56,000 bases of DNA. It comes from Planctomycetaceae bacterium. Its GTDB lineage: Bacteria; Planctomycetota; Planctomycetia; Planctomycetales; Planctomycetaceae. The notes under the pieces are model-generated. The model saw only the letters and a list, made by a program, of their open reading frames with translations. It ran no database searches and was not told where the DNA came from. The DNA is taken from NCBI GenBank assembly GCA_028284145.1, contig JANQSH010000090.1, positions 1-56,000 on the forward strand. Reading direction: 5' to 3'. The stretch's first letter is position 1, and every line of letters starts with the position of its first letter. The position numbers and the translations under genes are program-made. Shown piece after piece: positions 7,957-15,259 of this stretch.

Positions 7957-8997
7957 TTACTTGTCCACCGAGAATTTATGCACGGTCGTCTGCCGATATG
8001 CCTCTCCTGGCTTCAAAACGGTTGATGGAAAGTTCGACTGGTTGGGCGAATCAGGATAATGCTGCGCCTCCAGGCAAAATGCTTCGTGCTTGCCAAACCC
8101 ACCAGTCTCGTCATTCCCCTGCAGGAAATTGCCGGTGTAAAACTGAATGCCCGGCTCGGTGGTGAAGATTTCCATCACACGGCTGGAACGCGAATCAACA
8201 ACCCTGGCAACAAATGCCGGGTTCTTTTCATCAGGTTCACTCAGCACGTAACAATGATCGTACCCCATTCCGACCGCCCTGATTTCCGCACCAATTGCCT
8301 TCAGCTTCCGGAAATCAAAGGGAGTGTCGGCAACGGTTGACAAATCTCCGGTCGGAATCGCGTTTTCATCGACTGGAAGGTACTTGTCACAGTAGAGTGT
8401 CACCTGGTGCTCCAGCACATCGCCGGAGCCGGCGCCACCCAGATTCCAGTAACAATGGTTGGTCAGGTTCAAGACCGTCGGCTTGTCGGTTGTCGCGGTA
8501 TATTCAATCCTCAGTTCATTCTCTTCAGTCAGCTTGTACGTGACAGTTGTGGTCAGTGTGCCGGGAAAGCCCTCTTCGCCATCGGGTGACACGTATTCCA
8601 GTATGACGCCAACGAAACCATCTCCCTGAACCGATTCCGCCGTCCAGACTTTTCCATTGAAGCCGACGGCGCCACCATGCAGCAGATTTTTGCCACCTTC
8701 ATTTGCAGTGACTGAATACTCTTCATCATCGAGCGTGAACTTGCCCCCGGCAATGCGGTTAGCGTACCGTCCGCAGATTCCGCCAAAATAAGGTGCATTC
8801 TTTTCATATCCCGCCAGATCAGAAAAACTGAGGGTAACGTTCGCGAATTTGTTTTCCCGGTCCGGAGCTTCGACCGATGTTACCGTCGCACCGAGGGTGA
8901 TGATCGACGCTTTCAGGCCGTGTCTGTTGACCAGTTGATATTGTTCAATTTCGGTTCCGTCTTTTGTCGTGCCGAATTGACTCTTCGTCACTTCCAT
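7957..8997 (-). CDS. galM: Aldose 1-epimerase (mutarotase)
   Basis: A 346-residue galactose-mutarotase-type enzyme interconverting alpha and beta anomers of aldoses. The catalytic acid His181 (LNLTNHCYWNL) and base Glu310 (FCLEAQHYPDSPN) are both present, with the substrate-binding His107 (LLHGG), Asp247 (MGYDHCY) and GRYANRI (77-83) motifs. GGAG precedes the ATG at a slightly long spacing. There is no signal peptide, so it is presumably cytoplasmic. Neighbours give no sugar pathway context. Confidence 0.92.
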   Translation of the reverse strand: MEVTKSQFGTTKDGTEIEQYQLVNRHGLKASIITLGATVTSVEAPDRENKFANVTLSFSDLAGYEKNAPYFGGICGRYANRIAGGKFTLDDEEYSVTANEGGKNLLHGGAVGFNGKVWTAESVQGDGFVGVILEYVSPDGEEGFPGTLTTTVTYKLTEENELRIEYTATTDKPTVLNLTNHCYWNLGGAGSGDVLEHQVTLYCDKYLPVDENAIPTGDLSTVADTPFDFRKLKAIGAEIRAVGMGYDHCYVLSEPDEKNPAFVARVVDSRSSRVMEIFTTEPGIQFYTGNFLQGNDETGGFGKHEAFCLEAQHYPDSPNQSNFPSTVLKPGEAYRQTTVHKFSVDK

Positions 8998-9263
8998 TTT
9001 TTATCGCTCCGTTGGGAATCACTCCAGCGTGCTGGGGATGGCTTTGTTGAGTTTGCCTCTGCATGGATGCCTGGTGGCGTGGGATTCCAGTTGAAGGTGT
9101 GAGACGCAAAAGACCAGCATTGTGGACAACGCAATTTGAACAACACAATGGCCTCTTTGTGGTTGGAACGTATCGCTTTTTGTTTGGCAGGAATTCACAA
9201 CCAGTTGCTCCTTTCCCAAAGCGACAACAGGAGCCTCACAACCTGCACCGGGATTTCCCATTA

Positions 9264-9363
9264 GAGCAGTTTACCTTCTGGTGTGACGTCCCTGGCTCGT
9301 GGGGGGGCTATTATTTGTGGATCAGACGGCGTCCATCGCGGCACAGAAGAGCATAATACGCTT
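9264..9363 (+). mobile_element. Repeat family A, copy 2, TA/TA flanked
   Basis: Near-consensus copy (GAGCAGTTTACCTTCTGG at the left end) with TA at 9262-9263 and 9364-9365. It lies between galM and the ECF sigma gene. Confidence 0.88.
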
Positions 9364-9576
9364 TAGCCGAATTCGGAGAACGCCAGAGATCACGATCAAA
9401 CGTCTCCTCACACAACGATATCGACACAAAACCCATACATCAATAGACTTACAGGCGAGCATCCTGCATAATCAATTCGGCGCCAACGCGATCCTCCAAT
9501 TTTGCGTATAATATGATGAATCACCCATCTGGGCAGAATCTGAATGTCAGGGTGATGGATGTCAAAATAGAATTTA

Positions 9577-9680
9577 GAGCAGCTTACTTTTTGGTGTGAC
9601 GTTTTTGTTGGCTCATGGGCCCCCCTGCTGTTTGCAGGCCGAGTGACGCCTGTCGCGGTACAGAAGAGCGTAATACGCTC
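9577..9680 (+). mobile_element. Repeat family A, copy 3, abutting the ECF sigma start
   Basis: Left flank TA (9575-9576), right flank CA. It ends 11 nt before the ATG of the sigma gene, so it occupies the position where promoter and leader would normally lie. A TATAAT at 9507-9512 lies upstream of the element. Confidence 0.88.
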
Positions 9681-9691
9681 CAAGTGATGCA

Positions 9692-10414
9692 ATGAATGCT
9701 CAGTCTGAAAGACGGAATGAACAATTCTCTCCCTCCGATCATCGGCGGGAAGAGGAGGAAGGTGCGCAAACACAACGGCATCAAACACAACAACAGCCGG
9801 ATAGCCTGTCGGCCCCCCCTTCCCAGGAACATGGGCCAAGTGATGCTCGACTGATTGAAGATGTGCGCAATGGTGATCGCGATGCGTTCGGAACTCTTGT
9901 TCTCCGATACGAATCGAGACTGACACGGGTTATCATGCGATTCGTGAATGATCCGGACCTGGCACAGGACCTCACACAGGAGACGTTCATTCGAGCCTAT
10001 GAACGTTTGGATCAGTTTGATCCTTCAAGGCGATTTGGCCCCTGGCTGTTTCGGATTGGTGTTAACCTCACGCTCGATTTTTTACGCCGCCGCAAACGAA
10101 CGGGACGCTGGTCTTTGTTCAGCGAAAGCCCAAATGAGAGTGGAATGGAGCCGGCGGTCAGCGATCCGCGTCAGAAACACGACTTGAGCCAGGAGGTTCA
10201 TCAGGTTCTTGATCAAATTCCTGAAAAGTACAGAATGGTTCTGGTTTTGAGAGATTTGGAAAATTTTTCCACATCAGAAATTGCCGCAATTACCGATCGC
10301 AAAGAAGCGACCATCCGCTGGCGATTGGCAGAGGCACGAAATTATTTCCAGTCGCTCTGGGAGAAGCGACAGGATTCCCTGGGTCATTCCATGATGAATG
10401 AGAGGGCAGTATGA
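9692..10414 (+). CDS. ECF-family RNA polymerase sigma factor (RpoE-like)
   Basis: A 240-residue group 4 sigma factor directing RNA polymerase to stress or envelope promoters. Region 2 runs from about residue 50 (DARLIEDVRNGDRDAF) through DLAQDLTQETFIRAYERL and FGPWLFRIGVNLTLDFLRRR. Region 4 holds the helix-turn-helix FSTSEIAAITDRKEATIRW near 190-210. The first 48 residues are low-complexity and Gln/Glu-rich, which is not part of the usual fold; no in-frame ATG exists inside them. The ATG lies only 11 nt from a family A repeat and lacks a clear ribosome-binding site. The stop overlaps the next ATG (ATGA), coupling it to its anti-sigma. Confidence 0.92.
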   Translation: MNAQSERRNEQFSPSDHRREEEEGAQTQRHQTQQQPDSLSAPPSQEHGPSDARLIEDVRNGDRDAFGTLVLRYESRLTRVIMRFVNDPDLAQDLTQETFIRAYERLDQFDPSRRFGPWLFRIGVNLTLDFLRRRKRTGRWSLFSESPNESGMEPAVSDPRQKHDLSQEVHQVLDQIPEKYRMVLVLRDLENFSTSEIAAITDRKEATIRWRLAEARNYFQSLWEKRQDSLGHSMMNERAV

Positions 10415-10977
10415 ACTGTCGAAAAGCACGATCACAAATTGCTCTTTGGATTGGGGACGATCTCGAAGAGCCAATACGGCTGGAAATTGAACGGCATCTT
10501 GCCTTTTGTCCCGATTGCCGCGATCATTGGAAGCGGATGAAGGTCTCCCTGCAGGTACTGCACGATAGTGGCGAATTTATGCTCGAAACGCCTTGTGACA
10601 GTGTTTGGCCCGGTTTGGCAACCCGTTTGCAGTCAGTCGACCGCCGGTCACAAGCGGTCGCTTCGGAACGTTTGGTTCCAGCAATCGCAGTGATTGCCCT
10701 TTGCCTCGCGATGATTTCGCTGTTCCGAAATTTTTCCAACCCGGTCGACATGCAAAATGGCCTGATCGCAGCACCTGTCACCGATAGTTCCGGTGTTTCT
10801 CCCTATGGCAGCGAGTTGAGCTTCGTCGATTTCAATGATGGTTATCGCACGGCAGATGACCCGACGCTGCTGACACCACATGAGATCATGGAATTACTGG
10901 ATCGGGCGCATCGTCGTGAGTTCATGTATGTGGCTGAGGAATTCCCGCTTTCAATGAGTCCGGACGAATTTGAGTAA
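10411..10977 (+). CDS. Zinc-binding anti-sigma factor, single-pass membrane protein
   Basis: A 188-residue partner of the upstream sigma factor. The N-terminal zf-HC2/ZAS motif is HLAFCPDC (His29, Cys33, Cys36). A single transmembrane helix spans about residues 88-105 (VPAIAVIALCLAMISLF), leaving about 80 residues outside the cytoplasm. Such proteins hold the ECF sigma at the membrane until an envelope signal releases it. The start overlaps the sigma stop by four bases. The last codons form one arm of a terminator hairpin. Confidence 0.88.
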   Translation: MNCRKARSQIALWIGDDLEEPIRLEIERHLAFCPDCRDHWKRMKVSLQVLHDSGEFMLETPCDSVWPGLATRLQSVDRRSQAVASERLVPAIAVIALCLAMISLFRNFSNPVDMQNGLIAAPVTDSSGVSPYGSELSFVDFNDGYRTADDPTLLTPHEIMELLDRAHRREFMYVAEEFPLSMSPDEFE

Positions 10978-10992
10978 GTCCGGATTTTCTTT
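10959..10992 (+). terminator. Rho-independent terminator overlapping the anti-sigma stop codon
   Basis: TCCGGAC (10959-10965) pairs with GTCCGGA (10978-10984), followed by TTTTCTTT. The TAA stop of the anti-sigma gene lies in the loop, so translating ribosomes would cover one arm. Confidence 0.6.
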
Positions 10993-11166
10993 CCCGCTCC
11001 GAAAAACTACGGATCGTTCGGTTGCCTGTCTGCCATCCTTATGACGGACATCGATTGTGTTCCGTACCCCGGCATTGCCTGTATGCGTGTTCTTCGATTA
11101 GCATGTCGTTTTGCGCCCGAATCTCCAAAAGGTCGCACATTCCAGGACACGTCAATGAGGCCAAAT

Positions 11167-11391
11167 ATGCCCTTGTTTGAATATCAATGCAGCCAATGTG
11201 AATACCAGTTTGAAACGCTGGTCCGTGGTTCCGAAATGGCGGAATGCCCGGAGTGTCGGTCTCGGAAACTGGATAAGTTGCTCAGCGCAACCGCACCCCC
11301 GGTGGTACGCTCCGGTTCGCTGCCGATTGCCGGTGGTTGCCCTCCGGCGGATGCCCCTCCCTGTAACCCGAATTGTTGCAGGCTTCCCTGA
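11167..11391 (+). CDS. FmdB-family zinc-ribbon protein
   Basis: A 74-residue protein with the FmdB/CxxC_CxxC_SSSS regulatory-type zinc ribbon. It starts MPLFEYQCSQC, with Cys8/Cys11 and Cys27/Cys30 as probable zinc ligands. The tail is Pro/Cys-rich (CPPADAPPCNPNCC), which is typical of the short members. The precise role of this family is unknown; some members were linked to formamidase regulation. The ATG at 11167 follows GAGG with 6-nt spacing and matches the family start, so the frame from 11041 is not used. Confidence 0.85.
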   Translation: MPLFEYQCSQCEYQFETLVRGSEMAECPECRSRKLDKLLSATAPPVVRSGSLPIAGGCPPADAPPCNPNCCRLP

Positions 11392-11504
11392 GGTCTGTCC
11401 GCGGGTATGAACGCATCTTAATCTTAATTGACGCGCCAAAGCCCGACTCCCAAACGTCAGATTGAGCATGTTGAGCATGAAGAAGAGGAAGGAATGTTGC
11501 TCCA

Positions 11505-12449
11505 ATGTCGGTCAGAGCTGCGAAACCGCAGGAATATCGGGCCGCTTTGAAACTGCTGTTTTCTCATCTCCCCCACGTCGAGCAAGAGCAGAACACCGAC
11601 GATCTTCTCGCTGCCGAACATAAGGGAGAATTGTCGTTCGATGGTCTGCACATCGTTTTAGACGGCTCGCACGTTGTCGGCAGCATATTCTGCCTCGTTC
11701 AACCCGATAGAACCGCTTTCATCTGGCCGCCAGCCATCGAGCGGAATGTCCCAGGTCCAGGCTGGGAAAACCTTGCCGATCAACTTCTGCAGGAAGCAGG
11801 GCATTTTTGTGATGAATCTGATGCCTGGGCGGGACAATGTCTCGTTGCTCCGGATCAGTTGGACGATCGCGAACGACTGCAAAGGAATGGGTTTCCCCAC
11901 CTGACCGATTTGAAATTTCTCGCTCGACCGCTGGCGATTGCGATTCCAGACCAGAATGCGAGCTTGAACAGGGCGGAGATTTCCACAGTGTGGTTTAATG
12001 AACGGTCCAATCGCGACCGGTTTTCCGACATCCTTCGCAAGACCTATGTCGGCACGCAGGATTGCCCGGAAATCTCCCGCTTGAGGACCAGTGACGATGC
12101 ATTGCTTGGGCATCGATTTGCCGGCGTACATGATCCTCATCTCTGGAAAATCTATTGCATTGATGGGCAGGATGCCGGAGTCCTGTTGATGACCAATCAG
12201 CCTGAACAGCAGGCCTGGGAGGTTGTCTACGTCGGTGTTGATCCCGCTTTCCGGCGACAGGGACTGGGGGAGTACATGCTGAAATCGGCGTTGCATGAGG
12301 CAGAACAGGCTGCACGGCGTCATCTTCTGCTGGCCGTCGATGTTCGTAACACGGGCGCGTTGCATCTGTATGCTAAACTTGGTTTTGTTGAGAGTCTGAC
12401 CCGATCGGTTTACCTTCGCTCAACCTTGAAAAATGCACAAAATGGCTGA
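11505..12449 (+). CDS. GNAT-family N-acetyltransferase with two GNAT-like halves
   Basis: A 314-residue protein. The C-terminal half carries the acetyl-CoA-binding motif VDPAFRRQGLGEYML (about residues 244-258) and the VDVRNTGALHLYAKLGF segment, both typical of GNAT. The N-terminal half (residues 1-150) has a similar alternation of strands but a degenerate pyrophosphate loop. This layout is like mycothiol-synthase-type double GNATs, where only one half is active. No substrate is evident and no partner gene lies close. It is followed by a family A repeat. Confidence 0.82.
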   Translation: MSVRAAKPQEYRAALKLLFSHLPHVEQEQNTDDLLAAEHKGELSFDGLHIVLDGSHVVGSIFCLVQPDRTAFIWPPAIERNVPGPGWENLADQLLQEAGHFCDESDAWAGQCLVAPDQLDDRERLQRNGFPHLTDLKFLARPLAIAIPDQNASLNRAEISTVWFNERSNRDRFSDILRKTYVGTQDCPEISRLRTSDDALLGHRFAGVHDPHLWKIYCIDGQDAGVLLMTNQPEQQAWEVVYVGVDPAFRRQGLGEYMLKSALHEAEQAARRHLLLAVDVRNTGALHLYAKLGFVESLTRSVYLRSTLKNAQNG

Positions 12450-12526
12450 AAAACAGGGGTGTGTTTGTGGCTTAACGTTCCTGCGGGCAGGCTTTTCTTC
12501 CATTTCAATATCCTGTCACGGTTCCA

Positions 12527-12624
12527 GATGAGTTTACCTTCTGGTATGACGTCTCTGGCTCGTGGGGGGCTCTGTTTGCAGACCGAACAACGTTCATCGC
12601 GGCACGGAAGAGTGTAATACGCTC
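12527..12624 (+). mobile_element. Repeat family A, copy 4
   Basis: Recognisable along its whole length (TTTACCTTCTGG, GGCTCGTGGGG, GTGTAATACGCTC). Both flanks read CA instead of TA, suggesting an older copy. Confidence 0.82.
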
Positions 12625-12670
12625 CAATCCACAGGATGTTCACATCGTCAGATCGAAGTGGAGGAAAGTT

Positions 12671-12706
12671 TTTTCGCGGTCAGAAAAATATGTGAAGTCG
12701 CGAAAA
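12671..12706. promoter_or_regulatory. Inverted repeat upstream of dnaA
   Basis: TTTTCGCG (12671-12678) and CGCGAAAA (12699-12706) are perfect arms with a 20-bp A/T-rich centre. It could be an operator or a structural element; no protein is implied by the sequence. It lies about 80 bp before the promoter candidate. Confidence 0.35.
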
Positions 12707-12783
12707 GCCGGAGGAAAATTCAAGTTCCGTGAATTCGTCATCCTGATGGGGTCTATCGCATTCAAAATTTGGCCCGTTTTCGT

Positions 12784-12811
12784 TTGACACTCTGGCGACG
12801 GCGGATAGGAT
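12784..12811 (+). promoter_or_regulatory. Putative dnaA promoter
   Basis: A perfect TTGACA -35 (12784-12789), 16-bp spacer, and TAGGAT as a -10 (12806-12811). The leader to the proposed dnaA start would be about 250 nt, unusually long. Confidence 0.45.
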
Positions 12812-13061
12812 CGCCTTTTCTGAGTGATGACAATTCGCTAACAGTCGCCACGGGGATGTTCGTCAGTGCTGGTACCACCGACGAATAGAACAATGGCTGT
12901 TTGCAACTTCTTTGAGAACCCGATAGACGCGTTTCAATAGACCACTTCCACAGGATGGGAACGCTGGCACTGCATACGATGTGCAGGTCTCCCCCTTCCA
13001 CGGATGTCTGTTCCGGTTTCCCACCGGAGACAGGGCTGTTGTGCGCATTTGGGAATGCAAG

Positions 13062-14621
13062 ATGCAACCCACAACAGAGTCTGCCAAGCTGGATTCGGCG
13101 ACATCGACCGCGACAACCAACGTTGCGACGATTGACAATGCTGTCGACCGATTCCTCTGTGAACTGGAATCCGAAATTGGTTCCGCCAATTTCGCCCATT
13201 GGTTTCGCGATAAAATCGTCTGCCAATGCGAGGGCGAACAGATCTCCATTGGTGTTGGCAGCCCGTTCCTCCTCAATTGGATGCAGCGAAAATTCCGCGG
13301 CGCGGCTGCTACATCTGCGCAGAGCGTGTTAGGGCCGGCTGGTCGTGTGACTTTCCATGTCGATTCCACCTCCGAGGTTAATTGGGACACTGAGCCGTTC
13401 ACATCACCATCAAAACAGACTCTGGCAAAACAGACTCTGGATACAACTCCCGCCAAAGTAACGGCAACCTCATCATTTGCTGCCAGGTCGAACCGAGCCA
13501 GTGACGCCAACGGGAAACAGACTCTACGTCGTGGTCAAAATGCGACGTCAACGAATGTCATACAAGCGGGATTGGCGCAACGACGTCGATATGCGGAATT
13601 GTCCGAATTCGTTACCGGTACCAGTAACGAACTGGCTCGAACGGCGGCGGAACATGTCTGTGAAATGCCGGGCGAGCGTTACAGTCCATTGTACATTCAC
13701 GGTGGCGTCGGCATCGGCAAGACGCATTTACTGGAAGGAATGCATCGCCGACTGGCCAGATGCTTCCCCTCTCTGCAGTTAATGTTTCTGACCGCAGAAG
13801 CGTTCACCAACTATTTCACCCAGGCATTACGAGACCATACGTTGCCAGGTTTTCGCCAACGGTTTCGCAATGTCGATATTCTGCTGGTTGATGATGTCGA
13901 ATTTCTGGCGGGAAAAAAAGTTATCCAGGAAGAATTCCTGCACACGATCAAACAGTTGGAACAGCGTGGTCGGCAAATTGTGATCACGGCTGACCGCCAT
14001 CCCCGGTTGATGCCCAGGACGAGCGATGAACTCGCTTCACGTTACATGTCCGGGCTTGTCTGTCGGATTGAATCACCCGATCCGCAAACACGTCTTGAGA
14101 TTCTGCAAAGGAAGGCAGCGCGACTGGAAGTCGACTTCGCGCCCGATGCCCTGAAATACGTTGCCCAGCGTTTTCCGCATAACGTTCGGGAACTGGAAGG
14201 TGCGTTGAACTGTCTGGAAACCTATGGCGTGATGAAGCGAAAGAAGGTCAGTTTGTCTGCCGCGAGAAAAGTATTGGCTGATCTGGAGCGGGACTGTATT
14301 CGCATTGTGCGGATCAATGATGTCGAGCAGGCAGTGTGTGAACTGTTCCACATCGATGCAACAGAGATGAAGTCGCCGAAACGGAATCGGACCGTTGCCC
14401 GGCCACGTATGCTGGCAATGTTCCTCGCTCGAAAACTGACACACGCCGCCTACAGCGAGATTGGTGACTACTTTGGCGGGCGAAACCACAGTACAGTGAT
14501 GTCAGCCGAGCGTCAGGTCAAACGCTGGCTGGATGAAAACGAGCCTTTACAAATTGCCGGCAGCCAATGGTCGCTGCCCGATCTGCTTGATTCGCTCGAA
14601 ACGCAATTGCAGGCGTGCTGA
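13062..14621 (+). CDS. dnaA: Chromosomal replication initiator protein DnaA
   Basis: A 519-residue replication initiator. Domain I spans about residues 25-100 (FAHWFRDKIV..). Domain II is a long, variable linker (100-175) that contains a 15-bp in-frame tandem duplication giving SKQTL-AKQTL at 117-126. Domain III is the AAA+ ATPase with Walker A GGVGIGKT (214-221) and Walker B LLVDDVEF (Asp277/Asp278). Domain IV carries the DNA-binding signature IGDYFGGRNHSTVMSA (467-482). The ATG at 13062 is preferred over the frame opening at 12981 because it follows GGGA and domain I needs no more upstream residues. No dnaN, recF or gyrase gene lies next to it, and no cluster of DnaA boxes was found. Confidence 0.93.
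   Translation: MQPTTESAKLDSATSTATTNVATIDNAVDRFLCELESEIGSANFAHWFRDKIVCQCEGEQISIGVGSPFLLNWMQRKFRGAAATSAQSVLGPAGRVTFHVDSTSEVNWDTEPFTSPSKQTLAKQTLDTTPAKVTATSSFAARSNRASDANGKQTLRRGQNATSTNVIQAGLAQRRRYAELSEFVTGTSNELARTAAEHVCEMPGERYSPLYIHGGVGIGKTHLLEGMHRRLARCFPSLQLMFLTAEAFTNYFTQALRDHTLPGFRQRFRNVDILLVDDVEFLAGKKVIQEEFLHTIKQLEQRGRQIVITADRHPRLMPRTSDELASRYMSGLVCRIESPDPQTRLEILQRKAARLEVDFAPDALKYVAQRFPHNVRELEGALNCLETYGVMKRKKVSLSAARKVLADLERDCIRIVRINDVEQAVCELFHIDATEMKSPKRNRTVARPRMLAMFLARKLTHAAYSEIGDYFGGRNHSTVMSAERQVKRWLDENEPLQIAGSQWSLPDLLDSLETQLQAC
13411..13440 (+). repeat. 15-bp perfect tandem duplication inside dnaA
   Basis: CAAAACAGACTCTGG is repeated head to tail, in frame, in the flexible domain II linker. 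A decayed third version (AAACAGACTCTA) occurs about 75 bp further on. Confidence 0.9.
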
Positions 14622-14694
14622 GATCCTGCTTTGAAGCCATTGTCAATGGGCAATTTGACAACTCAATTCGACATCTGCCGGAACAGGCACTCTC

Positions 14695-14780
14695 CGTCAT
14701 TCCGACGAAAGTGAGAATCCACACTTTTTTCCGAGTCCCCGCCTGCGAGGGGATAACTTATCCTTCACTTGGGATGACCT
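14695..14780. repeat. Repeat family F, copy 1 (palindromic GTCAT...ATGAC type)
   Basis: It begins CGTCATTCCGACGAAAGTG and ends GGGATGAC, with inverted GTCAT/ATGAC ends and internal pairing. It shares structure with 52752-52830. The type resembles widely dispersed bacterial palindromes of the GTCATTCCCGC class. Confidence 0.55.
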
Positions 14781-14944
14781 GGCTTCGAGACTGCGTGTCG
14801 CTCTCGCGACGGTTCTCAATCAACAGAAAAAACAGGGGGGCATACACGCCTGAGTCATCCGATAATGAGATTTCACACCACAGAGTAACCTGGTTTGCTC
14901 ATCAAACCGGGATGACGAAGTCATCAGGAGGCACTGTTCCCATA

Positions 14945-15166
14945 GCTGTGTTGCCATGCAACATGCTCGCTCAGAAAAATACCGTATTGCCCTGTTTTCC
15001 TGGAGCGTATTACGCTCTTCTATTCCGCGATGGGCGTCGTTTGGCCTGCAAACACATAGGCCCCACGAGCCAGAGGCGTCACACCAGATGGTAAACGGCT
15101 ATAATGCGCAATGCGGCTATTCTGTTGATCCTGTCATCCCGTCTGATTCTCTCCCCGGCAGACAAA
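14945..15166 (-). repeat. Repeat family D, copy 2, interrupted by a family A element
   Basis: The minus strand matches copy 1 (1843-2050) on both sides of the A element, including GTTTGTCTGC, ATAGCCGCATT, CAGGGCAAT and TGGCAAC. Here A lies inside the hairpin loop rather than at its left edge. The right end abuts repeat C. Confidence 0.72.
15003..15101 (-). mobile_element. Repeat family A, copy 5
   Basis: Minus-strand copy with the GAGCGTATTACGCTC palindrome at its left edge here. The right flank is TA (15102-15103); the left flank reads TG. The uninterrupted target is seen in repeat D copy 1 (CATTAAG). Confidence 0.85.
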
Positions 15167-15250
15167 CTTTTTGTCTGTGGCGGCTTACGCCCCATTTGGA
15201 ACGATAACAGCCGATCGAAAGACGCCACACTTATCCGTTTGCCGCTATAA
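15167..15250 (+). repeat. Repeat family C, copy 1 (uninterrupted)
   Basis: GTGGCG (15177-15182) and CGCCAC (15223-15228) form the base of a hairpin, extended by CTT/AAG and CG/CG pairs. It continues with ACTTATCCGTTTGCC. It is the empty-site reference for the interrupted copy at 17636-17819. Confidence 0.75.
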
Positions 15251-15259
15251 GATTCTCCA

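Noticed and set aside
14615..15207. Open frames between dnaA and the TPR lipoprotein gene
   Set aside because: They are built from repeats F, D, A and C and have no protein similarity I can recognise.
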